Shown piece after piece: positions 7,001-12,483 of a stretch of DNA of 15,213 nt (positions are counted from its first letter, which is position 1; the number at the start of each line of letters is the position of its first letter). The stretch covers positions 1 to 15,213 of the forward strand of contig JAGVCI010000041.1 in assembly GCA_020059985.1 (NCBI GenBank). The letters are read 5' to 3'. The translations under genes and the position numbers were made by a program. The notes under the pieces are model-generated. The model was not told the origin of the DNA and did no database searches. It saw only the letters and a program-made list of their open reading frames with translations. Origin of the DNA: Candidatus Peribacterales bacterium (GTDB taxonomy: Bacteria > Patescibacteriota > Gracilibacteria > Peribacterales > Peribacteraceae).

Positions 7001-7207
7001 GGCGACGTAGAGAAGTCCAATTGCAAACACTGCTGCGATCACACGTGGCAGAAAACGCTTCCACTCCGCGCGCGTCCGCGGCCAACGCTCACGGATCATC
7101 ACAAAAAAACGCGTCCACCGACCCTCCGTCCGCTCTCTGCGGGGGGTGAATCTTCTCCTGGTCTCTCGCTTCCCCACCGTCCGTGTCTGGAACCCCAGAT
7201 CTGTCAT
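4076..7207 (-). CDS. Class A penicillin-binding protein (PBP1 family) with Ig-like tail
   Basis: Bifunctional peptidoglycan synthase of the cytoplasmic membrane: glycosyltransferase plus transpeptidase. It has a basic cytoplasmic N-terminus (1-50) and one membrane helix (about 53-75). The GT51 domain (about 95-260) has EDERFYD with the likely catalytic Glu129, GGSTITRQLARN, and YLNWIPFGQNAYGIEQAS. The transpeptidase domain has SSFK (449-452, nucleophile Ser449), SRN (502-504) and KTGTS (645-649), so all three motifs are intact. After about residue 840 come two Ig-like or Big-type domains (PEVQIITP... and PTVRFLEP...), making 1043 residues, longer than most PBP1 proteins. The tail may bind wall or protein partners. 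The start at 7207 lies 11 nt after a TACACT -10. Two cysteines flank the segment after KTG (KCMEWENENTCK), perhaps a disulfide. Confidence 0.95.
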   Translation of the reverse strand: MTDLGFQTRTVGKRETRRRFTPRRERTEGRWTRFFVMIRERWPRTRAEWKRFLPRVIAAVFAIGLLYVAFLWITMPDIEDPASLLASQSTVITDRNGTELYRLYAEEDRTYIPIEHIPLSMQEAMIAIEDERFYDRGCLDILSIARVIILFGQAGGGSTITRQLARNALDLKNDSLVSRKLKEFVLGCQLENRYSKEELLELYLNWIPFGQNAYGIEQASQTYFGKSASGITLAESAILAALPQRPSYFSPYGNHRFTSLSAEALEDIQAGRIEKASQISQDDITIGLLGTSFGTGSVSLYVGGRTDQVLRNMQDQGYIEEQERLQALEELETITFQPSREDIRAAHFVLWVRDEVERLIGESAEKGIVERGGLKVETTLDWRLQEIAENLVASQSGDILNLYGAHNIALIAMDPETREVLAYVGNTNYEDDSHGGKIDMVLEPRQPGSSFKPFVYAAAFQEGFSPATPIYDVKTKIGEDEPQNYEGGFQGLMTMRRALGGSRNIPAAKTFFLAGGEEPILDLVTAMGAPTPEAMREQLSQERGEVFEYGWPLALGAAETPLIEMVQAYTTFADEGEAAPAVRIRRVTDKSGNILFEADEQTKKQSVLDPRIAYQITSVLSDPEARPAGFWREQLTIPGYQTAAKTGTSNKCMEWENENTCKLRKPDNAWVIGYTPNLVTGVWMGNADSSALYDKADGLNSASPLWKAFMASAHRQLTEPKTEFSVPDGIVQPQISVLSGELASPCTPVELRRADVFLEENAPSVYDSACAQLTIDKLTGLLASDSCPAEAREEGSFLVAHSIMADRWPQWEEGVQAWVAEQMALWRASENHSGSILPLPVAPEQECDIALTPGRLDRPEVQIITPQAGGTVSYPSFKPQINHGVGSSVREVIYEIDGKRVASVTEAPFDRALRVPRSIASEGSHTLTVKLIDAYFNEASDTVSFRFGADRNVPTVRFLEPTSSITVSVGDKLTMRVDAADPDGGLKYVQFFLGETLLTTKPTEPFELIYTVGVPPGIYDLRAVAEDLARNQTEDSVQVTVTE

Positions 7208-7218
7208 GAAGAGCTGGA

Positions 7219-7247
7219 AGTGTAAGGGCCACTCACCCGATATGCAA
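7219..7247 (-). promoter_or_regulatory. Promoter of the PBP gene
   Basis: -35-like TTGCAT (7242-7247) and -10 TACACT (7219-7224) with a 17-bp spacer. The -10 ends 11 nt before the ATG at 7207, so the leader would be about 4-5 nt. Confidence 0.5.
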
Positions 7248-7260
7248 CGTATCCGCCAGT

Positions 7261-7527
7261 TTAGTTCTCTTGATCTTCTGGCGATTCCTTAAGCTTTTCT
7301 CCGTCTTTCGGTAATTGGTCTTTTGGCGCCTCGATCTTCTGGGGATCCTTCGCATCCATTTGTTTTTTTATCTGATTCGCCACGGGCAATGTAACAACTA
7401 CAGTTCCAACAACCAGCGCTACATATGCTGCGAATTGAGCCTTTTCCCTCTTTAAGAGCGTGAACCACGCTGGTTCATCATTGTTCTTATCTTTGGAATC
7501 GACGGACGGCTTATGGTCGAGACTCAT
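7261..7527 (-). CDS. Small single-pass membrane protein
   Basis: An 88-residue protein, function unknown. It has a hydrophilic N-terminus (MSLDHKPSVDSKDKNNDEP), a basic approach (LLKREK) and one membrane helix (FAAYVALVVGTVVVTLPVA, about residues 31-49). A Lys/Glu/Asp/Pro-rich tail follows, charged and probably extended. The open frame continues upstream to 7821, but that part runs over the divergent gene in another frame, and a promoter (TTGATG, 17-bp spacer, TACAGT) ends 6 nt before the ATG at 7527, which fixes the start. It is divergent from the VirB2-like gene and upstream of the PBP gene on the same strand, so it may have an envelope role. Confidence 0.75.
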   Translation of the reverse strand: MSLDHKPSVDSKDKNNDEPAWFTLLKREKAQFAAYVALVVGTVVVTLPVANQIKKQMDAKDPQKIEAPKDQLPKDGEKLKESPEDQEN

Positions 7528-7533
7528 GCGAGG

Positions 7534-7562
7534 ACTGTATTCCAGACAAATGGCACCATCAA
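7534..7562 (-). promoter_or_regulatory. Promoter of the 7261-7527 membrane protein
   Basis: TTGATG (7557-7562) and TACAGT (7534-7539) at the optimal 17-bp spacing, with the -10 ending 6 nt before the ATG at 7527. It is the best example here of a full promoter placed so that transcription starts at the start codon. Confidence 0.6.
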
Positions 7563-7611
7563 TAGCCGACTCCTTTTGTGTAAAACAAAAGGTGAAAGGA
7601 TGACAATTCTC

Positions 7612-7620
7612 TGCTACAAA
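7612..7620 (+). promoter_or_regulatory. Extended -10 of the VirB2-like gene
   Basis: TGC-TACAAA, an extended -10 ending 7 nt before the ATG at 7628. No Shine-Dalgarno and no convincing -35 are present. Confidence 0.45.
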
Positions 7621-7627
7621 TATCGCA

Positions 7628-7957
7628 ATGCGCATTGTGGTTCTTGTCTTAGGCCTTTTCTTGCCTTTCAGGGCATTTGCAACATCACACAGAACCATGT
7701 CCGTCGGCGACTTTTTCTTCGGAGACAAGGAGCTTCCGGAACTCTTTGCCAATGCCGTAAACACGATCCGCCTGAGCGCGATTTTTGTCTGTCTAGCCGT
7801 CTTTCTCGGAGGCGCGTTCACCTACATCATTTCCGCAGGAGCCGAAGACCGCAAGGGACTCGGTAAAAGTATGATGATTGGTGCAGTCATCGGGCTCGCC
7901 GTTGTCGTCGGAGCACAGGCAATCATGAATACAATTCTGTTCTTTGTGTACGGGTAG
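7628..7957 (+). CDS. VirB2/TrbC-like small membrane protein (pilin candidate)
   Basis: A 109-residue protein with a cleavable signal peptide (MRIVVLVLGLFLPFRAFA, cleavage near residue 18-19). A short extracytoplasmic segment follows, then two membrane helices (about 49-70 and 82-106) joined by a polar turn, SAGAEDRKGLGK. Signal peptide, two helices with a short charged loop, and a Gly/Ala-rich second helix are the layout of TrbC/VirB2 pilins, which candidate-phyla genomes often carry as small stand-alone genes. No other type IV secretion or pilus gene is visible here, so the pilin role is an inference; a small channel or holin-like protein is an alternative. It is preceded by a TGC-TACAAA element and followed by the TPR gene. 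Confidence 0.65.
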   Translation: MRIVVLVLGLFLPFRAFATSHRTMSVGDFFFGDKELPELFANAVNTIRLSAIFVCLAVFLGGAFTYIISAGAEDRKGLGKSMMIGAVIGLAVVVGAQAIMNTILFFVYG

Positions 7958-8015
7958 GAAAGCAAAGAATTATTTACATTCTCACCGCTCTCTGGGAGAA
8001 AAAGAAGATTTTCCT

Positions 8016-8645
8016 ATGGACCCCGAGGTAGTCCGTTATAGTGAGAAGCCTATGGAACCCTCCACAGCAAGCACCTTGGCACGGTTGGAGGAAGCAGAGC
8101 GGTTGAAGATTGCCGGGCAGCACAGCGAAGCATTGGCCATCCTGGAAGAACTCCTCGTCGAGGACCCCACAAACATAGCTGCATTGGAGGAGGTCGCAGA
8201 TAATGAATTGAGTCTTGGCCGATACGATCGCTCCGAGCGCGCAGCAACACAGGCAATCGATCTCGACAAAAATAGTTACACAGGGCTCTACATCTTGGGC
8301 TTCTTACATTCGCAGCAAGAAGAGTGGGCGAAGGCGATCGGGTTACTGCGAAAAGCGAACGCACTGAAGGCGAACAATCCAGAAATTTTACGGTGCCTCG
8401 GATGGGCACTCTTCAACGCTGGTGAACGCGCACAGGGAATCGTCACACTCGAACGCTCACTCAATCTCGAGAGTGATAATCCGCTTACGCTCTGCGATCT
8501 GGGTGTGACACACCTGCAAGTACGTAACTTCACGAAGGCCAAAGCACTCTTCGCGCGCGCCCTGGAACTGGATCCGAGTAATCAGCGTGCCCGGGAGTGT
8601 GTGGAGGCGGTGAAGAGGTTGGAGCATGTGGTGAGAGGGAAGTAA
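8016..8645 (+). CDS. Tetratricopeptide repeat protein
   Basis: A 209-residue soluble protein made of about five TPR units covering roughly residues 20-195. Consensus pieces are visible: HSEALAILEELLVEDPTN, YDRSERAATQAIDLDKNS, WAKAIGLLRKANALKANNPE, RAQGIVTLERSLNLESDNP and FTKAKALFARALELDPSN. TPR arrays form a protein-binding superhelix; the partner is unknown. There is no signal peptide, so it acts in the cytosol. Two starts are possible: ATG 8016 (MDPEVVRYSEK) or ATG 8052 (MEPSTAST). The second lies 9 nt after a good TATAGT -10 (8037-8042), which would fit the short-leader habit of this genome. Homology begins after both. A long inverted repeat follows the stop codon. Confidence 0.85.
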   Translation: MDPEVVRYSEKPMEPSTASTLARLEEAERLKIAGQHSEALAILEELLVEDPTNIAALEEVADNELSLGRYDRSERAATQAIDLDKNSYTGLYILGFLHSQQEEWAKAIGLLRKANALKANNPEILRCLGWALFNAGERAQGIVTLERSLNLESDNPLTLCDLGVTHLQVRNFTKAKALFARALELDPSNQRARECVEAVKRLEHVVRGK

Positions 8646-8665
8646 TTAAAAGAAGAGCGGTGAGG

Positions 8666-8741
8666 ATTTCGAGGGAATAGAGGATTTCGACGATAACGAG
8701 GATCCTCGAAATCCTCGATTGCTTCTATTCCCTCGAAATCA
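8666..8741. repeat. Long inverted repeat, family A copy 1
   Basis: Arms GATTTCGAGGGAATAGA (8666-8682) and its perfect complement at 8725-8741 (17 bp), with a second nested inverted pair GAGGATTTCGA (8681-8691) / TCGAAATCCTC (8707-8717). It lies 20 bp after the TPR stop and 52 bp before ftsX. Compared with copy 2 (10408-10465) it carries an 18-bp internal addition (after GAGGAT), otherwise the two are nearly identical. It probably acts as a 3'-end or terminator hairpin, or is a dispersed REP-like element. Confidence 0.85.
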
Positions 8742-8777
8742 TTCTGTTTCCTCCATAACAATAATCGCACCGCCGCA

Positions 8778-8786
8778 TGCTATACT
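8778..8786 (+). promoter_or_regulatory. Extended -10 promoter of ftsX
   Basis: TGC-TATACT, the strongest extended -10 in the window, ending 7 nt before the ftsX ATG at 8794. No Shine-Dalgarno lies between them. Confidence 0.6.
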
Positions 8787-8793
8787 CTCCCCC

Positions 8794-9759
8794 ATGCACC
8801 AGGACACTGTGCTCCTTTGGAGGCGTGGCATTGCACGGGGATTTGTAACTGCACGTCGTGAACGGCGGTGGCTTGCGGCATTTGGCGCGCTCCTTGGTGT
8901 ACTTCTTGTGCTGCAATTAGAGATCTTTGATCTCATCAAAATGCAGACGATCTTCTCCTCTCTGCGTGAACAAACGGATCTGCGTCTAGAGATCAAAACG
9001 ACAGCAACGGATGGGGAGATTCAGGAGTTCTACGCAGAGCTGCAGCATCTGCCGATTGTGGCGAATACCAGTTACATCACGAAGGAACAAGCACTCGAGA
9101 GTGCGAGACAAGATAACCCCGATCTCGTCGCCTTCCTCGATCAGTTCGGTCTGGAAAATCCCTTCGCCGATACCATCGGCGTCACCCTCAGCGCGCTCGA
9201 AGATTACGATCGACTGGTGACATTCCTCGAGGAGACCCGTTGGCACAATGTCGTAGACCCGGCGTTCCTATCGAACGCGACGAACCAAGAGAGACAAGTG
9301 CAAGAGCTCCTCTCGGTGGCACGAGCGGAGAGCATGTTCTCCACCGTGCTCCTCGCACTTTCTCTCGCAGCTCTCATCTTCATCATCACGGAGCTCGTGC
9401 GACGGCGCGCGCGCGATCGCTCGGATGAAATCTTGATCGAAGAACTCGTGGGTACACACCCCTTAAGTATTTTTCTTCCGTTTGCGACCGAAGCGACGCT
9501 GCTCCTCTGGATCTCCATCGTTGTGAGCGCATCAGTGCTCATTATTCTACTCATGCTTCTTCCGGCATTTCTTCCAGCATTCAGCAGCACAGGATTCCTG
9601 TCTGCATTCGGAGAAAATTTGTCGGAGAACACGAAGGGCTCACTTCCTCTCTTCTTCCTTCTCGAGCTTCTCCTCGCGCCACTCGTCGCCGCTGCAGGCG
9701 CATGGTGGGGAATCGCACCACACATTCAGTCGCACACGGTTTCGCTCCACTCCGCTTAA
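8794..9759 (+). CDS. ftsX: Cell division protein FtsX-like permease
   Basis: FtsX, the membrane part of the FtsEX ABC-type complex that activates peptidoglycan hydrolases during division. The 321-residue product has the FtsX layout: basic N-terminus, TM1 (about 27-45), an extracytoplasmic domain (about 50-175) with SYITKEQALESARQDNPD and the LENPFADTIGV motif (NPxP-like region), then TM2 (181-200), TM3 (226-258) and TM4 (284-306). The ATG at 8794 is chosen because it starts the basic segment and follows TGC-TATACT by 7 nt; the upstream in-frame ATG at 8719 lies inside the inverted repeat. FtsE, usually immediately upstream, is not here; a TPR gene and the repeat take that place. recO starts 5 nt after the stop. 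Confidence 0.88.
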   Translation: MHQDTVLLWRRGIARGFVTARRERRWLAAFGALLGVLLVLQLEIFDLIKMQTIFSSLREQTDLRLEIKTTATDGEIQEFYAELQHLPIVANTSYITKEQALESARQDNPDLVAFLDQFGLENPFADTIGVTLSALEDYDRLVTFLEETRWHNVVDPAFLSNATNQERQVQELLSVARAESMFSTVLLALSLAALIFIITELVRRRARDRSDEILIEELVGTHPLSIFLPFATEATLLLWISIVVSASVLIILLMLLPAFLPAFSSTGFLSAFGENLSENTKGSLPLFFLLELLLAPLVAAAGAWWGIAPHIQSHTVSLHSA

Positions 9760-9764
9760 GCCCC

Positions 9765-10397
9765 ATGCCACAGAGAGCTCAGTACGACGCCATCATTCTC
9801 CGCGCGTATGACGTGGGAGAAGCTGATCGTTTTCTGCTCCTCCTCACGCGCGAGCGGGGACTCCTGACTGCGCGTGCGCGGGCCGTGCGAAAACTGAAGA
9901 GTCGACTCGGCGGTCACCTGCTCCCCTACCACCGAGTGTCGGTGGAACTCACGGAAGTTTCCTCGGGTTTCCTCGTCACGGGTGCGTTACGCCGCCAAGG
10001 AGAGAACATGGCTCTTTCGGCTTTTCTCAGGGCTGAACAGTGCGTCGAGTTCCTGCTTTCCGTCCTCCATGAAGACGAACCGCTCCCGGAAATCTTCGAC
10101 CTCACGGCGCTCTTCCTCGAGCGCTCCACTCGAGAGGAAGAAGACTCACACATCCCCTTCACTCTTCGACTTCTTTCGCTCCTCGGCATCCTGCCGCCGG
10201 CACATTCACATGAACACTTCGGTCCACTCTCGGAAATAGAGCGCAACTATGTCGATCAGTGTGCGAGCGGCCACAAACCCATGATCGATCTCTCCGCGGG
10301 AACACAGCGCAAAGTACTCGCAGTGTGCGAGACCATCATCTCGGAACAGGGAATGAGGAAGTTAAAAGCAAAGGCCATCGTGGCTGCTGTCCGTTAG
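9765..10397 (+). CDS. recO: DNA repair protein RecO
   Basis: Recombination mediator that, with RecR (and RecF), loads RecA onto SSB-coated DNA. The N-terminal OB-fold is clear: DAIILRAYDVGEADRFLLLLTRERGLL, then ARARAVRKLKSRLGGHLLPY (residues about 8-56), and a helical C-terminal domain. At 210 residues it is shorter than the usual 240 or so, and the CxxC zinc motif present in many RecO proteins is not seen; the final helix is brief. The ATG at 9765 comes 5 nt after the ftsX TAA, suggesting translational coupling with ftsX. An earlier ATG at 9702 would overlap ftsX and adds no homology. Repeat family A copy 2 follows. Confidence 0.9.
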   Translation: MPQRAQYDAIILRAYDVGEADRFLLLLTRERGLLTARARAVRKLKSRLGGHLLPYHRVSVELTEVSSGFLVTGALRRQGENMALSAFLRAEQCVEFLLSVLHEDEPLPEIFDLTALFLERSTREEEDSHIPFTLRLLSLLGILPPAHSHEHFGPLSEIERNYVDQCASGHKPMIDLSAGTQRKVLAVCETIISEQGMRKLKAKAIVAAVR

Positions 10398-10407
10398 ACT
10401 TGGAAAA

Positions 10408-10465
10408 GATTTCGAGGGAATAGAGGATCCTCGAAATCCTTGATTGCTTCGATTCCCTCGAAATC
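10408..10465. repeat. Inverted repeat, family A copy 2
   Basis: Arms GATTTCGAGGGAATAGA (10408-10424) and TCGATTCCCTCGAAATC (10449-10465), 16 of 17 pairs, in the 76-bp space between convergent recO and the VanW-family gene. Same element as 8666-8741 but 18 bp shorter in the middle. Its position between two gene ends favours a two-way terminator or mRNA-end stabiliser. Confidence 0.85.
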
Positions 10466-10473
10466 CTCACTAG

Positions 10474-11814
10474 TCATCCTTCGACATCTCCAAGCGGCTC
10501 GATCGGCCCCTGCACCTCGGCCGGCTCTCCTTCGATTCCGATTTGGATGTAGCGCGGGCGCGCTTCGTACGCGGAGTAGTACGACTCAACCACTTCTTCA
10601 GAATCTTTTTCGACAACGCGATACCATGCAGCACGCAGACCTGGAACGCGTTCACCGACTTTGCGTTCCGTCCCCGGTGGGATCTCCGTCGTGTATTCCG
10701 TGCGATCCGGTGGTGGTTCGACATGTCCCCATGTGTACGGCCCGATAATTTCTGATTCACGTTCATCACGTGTGCCGTAGTAGATGAAGTACGCATCATC
10801 ACCATCGACGTGCGTTTGGATGAGCAGCGCAGACGGACCGTCATTCGTGAAGAGCATGTCGGTATTCGGGGGATAGATGGTCGCATCAGTCCCCTGTGGA
10901 GCGTAGTAGCGAACGGCATAACTGTGATTGCGCCGCGTATCGATGGGGAAACCCGCTTCCCATACTCCGCGGTAGGCGGTTGTCGAAACCTGACAGAGAC
11001 CACCACCGTAATCGGGAAGGGTTTTCTCGCCCAGAATGACGAGTTCTCGCCGGTATCCGGTTGATTGATTCACGGGGCCGAGCACCTCGTTAAACGAGAA
11101 GGTGTCCCCCTGCGGAATCACGTGGCCGTTAAATTTGGAGAGCCCAACCGCGATATTGTGACGACGAGCGTCAGGGGAACCGGTGAAGCTGGATTCGCCA
11201 ACGGTGACGACTTGTTGAATTCCCATCCTCCGTAATTCGTTATCACGCACCGTGATCGACGGTTGAGTTTCGATAATGGGGAGAACAACATCGCTAATAT
11301 CTCGCTCAAGCGCTGCAATCGTGAGTTCCGTCGCCGTAGCAATATCGACCGCACGACCAGAGAGCCCGATGCCATCGAAGAGGACCACTCCTGTTGAGGT
11401 GCGATCGATCGTGACAGACCCCGCAGGGCGATCGAGCTGAGACGCGATATCTTTCTGAATCGTTGCACCAATCGCGGCTCTGTCCCACGAAGAAACTATT
11501 TGTCGCACAAACCCTGGGGGAATTTTTGCTGGAACATCTCCGTCTGTTCGTAACTCACTCGGCGGACGAATGGGGTGACCCTCGTAGAACCATTTCTCCT
11601 CCGTCCCCTGCCACTCAGGGTGACGCGTCACGGAAATCGTGAAGAGATGATGATCGTGGCGGTAAAGAAGAGAGGCGGGAGCGGCGGAGGCTACTTCGGA
11701 GGAAAGGAAGAAAGACCCAAGAAACAAGAAACAAGAAAAAAATGAAATGCTCCACGCGTTCTGCGTTGTATCTTGTTTCTTGTTTCTTGAAATTTTTACC
11801 TCAAGGTTTTTCAT
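10474..11814 (-). CDS. Exported VanW-family protein with G5-like C-terminus
   Basis: A 446-residue secreted or surface protein. It has a signal peptide (basic 1-21, hydrophobic 22-39, cleavage near VASA-A at 44-45). A PG_binding_4-like region follows (about 108-205, AAIGATIQKDIASQLDRPAG...ITVRDNELRRMGI). The VanW domain (about 207-347) has its hallmark GGGLCQVSTTAYR (270-282), RNHSYAVRYY and the NIAVGLSKFNGHVIPQGDTFSFN segment. A G5-like module closes the protein (about 371-427). The family is named from vancomycin gene clusters, but its biochemical role is unknown; cell-wall binding is likely. It is not evidence of vancomycin resistance. The start at 11814 overlaps the rnhA stop by 14 nt, implying coupling; an ATG at 11835 is also open. 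A repeat-type hairpin encodes the signal peptide. Confidence 0.85.
   Translation of the reverse strand: MKNLEVKISRNKKQDTTQNAWSISFFSCFLFLGSFFLSSEVASAAPASLLYRHDHHLFTISVTRHPEWQGTEEKWFYEGHPIRPPSELRTDGDVPAKIPPGFVRQIVSSWDRAAIGATIQKDIASQLDRPAGSVTIDRTSTGVVLFDGIGLSGRAVDIATATELTIAALERDISDVVLPIIETQPSITVRDNELRRMGIQQVVTVGESSFTGSPDARRHNIAVGLSKFNGHVIPQGDTFSFNEVLGPVNQSTGYRRELVILGEKTLPDYGGGLCQVSTTAYRGVWEAGFPIDTRRNHSYAVRYYAPQGTDATIYPPNTDMLFTNDGPSALLIQTHVDGDDAYFIYYGTRDERESEIIGPYTWGHVEPPPDRTEYTTEIPPGTERKVGERVPGLRAAWYRVVEKDSEEVVESYYSAYEARPRYIQIGIEGEPAEVQGPIEPLGDVEG
11718..11789. repeat. Hairpin inside the VanW-gene signal peptide (family B)
   Basis: Perfect 19-bp arms: CAAGAAACAAGAAACAAGA (11718-11736) and its complement at 11771-11789, with a 34-nt loop. 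Each arm is a tandem of a 7-nt word. The element lies wholly inside the 5' part of the VanW-family gene and encodes the basic and hydrophobic parts of its signal peptide. It shares words with the hairpin at 4012-4070. Confidence 0.85.
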
Positions 11815-12367
11815 AATGTGGTGACGGATGTTCATCGAGTGCCTTATTCACGAGCGCATCCGCGTGGTGATTGTCTTCTCTCGGCACATGCACAAATTCG
11901 CAAGCGGGAAATTCTTTCGTGAGTTCTTTGATCTCATCGAAGAACGGCTTGAGTGCCTCCATCTTCACGCGGTACTCGCCATTCAGCTGACGAACGACCA
12001 ATTCGGAATCCAGGTGACAAATCAACCGATTGGGTCGGTAGCGGCGCGCGAGCTTGAGCCCTTCGATGAGCGCCCGATACTCAGCAACGTTATTCGTCCC
12101 GACCCCGATCCGTTCGTAGTGCTCGCGTAATACCTTTCCTTCCACGGGATCGAGAAGCACGCAGGCAATAGCCGCTTGGCCAGGGTTCCCGCGCGATCCG
12201 CCATCAGTAAAGAGATGAATCGTTCCACCGATTGCATCGATTCCCCCATCCTCTTCTTTCTGATCCAGCGCATCCTGAATGAGCTCCGTCACAAATTTCT
12301 CGCGATCAGCTGCATCAGGAAAAAGCTGTTTCAATGTGCGCTCGAGAGAGACGGGAAGGCGAATCAT
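11801..12367 (-). CDS. rnhA: Ribonuclease HI-like protein
   Basis: RNase H-fold endonuclease acting on the RNA strand of RNA-DNA hybrids, for example R-loops and primers. The 188-residue protein has a helical N-terminal extension of about 45 residues, then the RNase H domain. HLFTDGGSRGNPG carries Asp55, NNVAEYRALIEGL carries Glu96, HLDSELVVRQL carries Asp120, and VPREDNHHADALVN carries Asp170, giving the full D-E-D-D set. The spacing and the short basic loop fit the archaeal/Bacillus-type RNase HI group rather than E. coli RnhA. The ATG at 12367 lies 6 nt after a TACACT -10 with no Shine-Dalgarno. The VanW-family gene overlaps its 3' end by 14 nt, so the two probably form an operon. Confidence 0.92.
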   Translation of the reverse strand: MIRLPVSLERTLKQLFPDAADREKFVTELIQDALDQKEEDGGIDAIGGTIHLFTDGGSRGNPGQAAIACVLLDPVEGKVLREHYERIGVGTNNVAEYRALIEGLKLARRYRPNRLICHLDSELVVRQLNGEYRVKMEALKPFFDEIKELTKEFPACEFVHVPREDNHHADALVNKALDEHPSPHYEKP

Positions 12368-12373
12368 ATGATC

Positions 12374-12379
12374 AGTGTA
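12374..12379 (-). promoter_or_regulatory. -10 element of rnhA (leaderless geometry)
   Basis: TACACT on the minus strand, ending 6 nt before the rnhA ATG at 12367. It sits next to the family C hairpin, with no good -35. Confidence 0.45.
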
Positions 12380-12389
12380 CTAGTTCTTG

Positions 12390-12483
12390 AGCTTCTTAGC
12401 TTGTTAGCAGGTAGGAATGACGCAGAAAGAATATGACGCTGACATCGCAAATCCTAAAAAAGCTAAGTAGCTAACTAGCTAAC
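12390..12483. repeat. Imperfect inverted repeat of TTAGCT-type words (family C)
   Basis: AGCTTCTTAGCTTGTTAGC (12390-12408) faces GCTAAGTAGCTAACTAGCT (12462-12480), pairing at 15 of 19 positions; a shifted register (12395-12408 with 12470-12483) pairs 12 of 14. Each arm is itself a tandem of near-identical 7-8-nt words. The right arm overlaps the stop codon of the DUF1858 fusion gene, consistent with a 3'-end hairpin for that gene. Confidence 0.6.

Noticed and set aside
9204..9725. A 173-codon minus-strand ORF over ftsX
   Set aside because: Antisense shadow, Arg/Ser-rich, no promoter or domain; ftsX is clear on the other strand.
8666..10465. The two inverted repeats as ends of a mobile element carrying ftsX-recO
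   Set aside because: The copies are in the same orientation at gene 3' ends, the genes between are housekeeping, and no transposase or target-site duplication is visible.
11718..12483. CRISPR-like repeats
   Set aside because: The repeated words are 7-8 nt and adjacent, with no spacers or regular 25-40-nt repeats and no cas genes.
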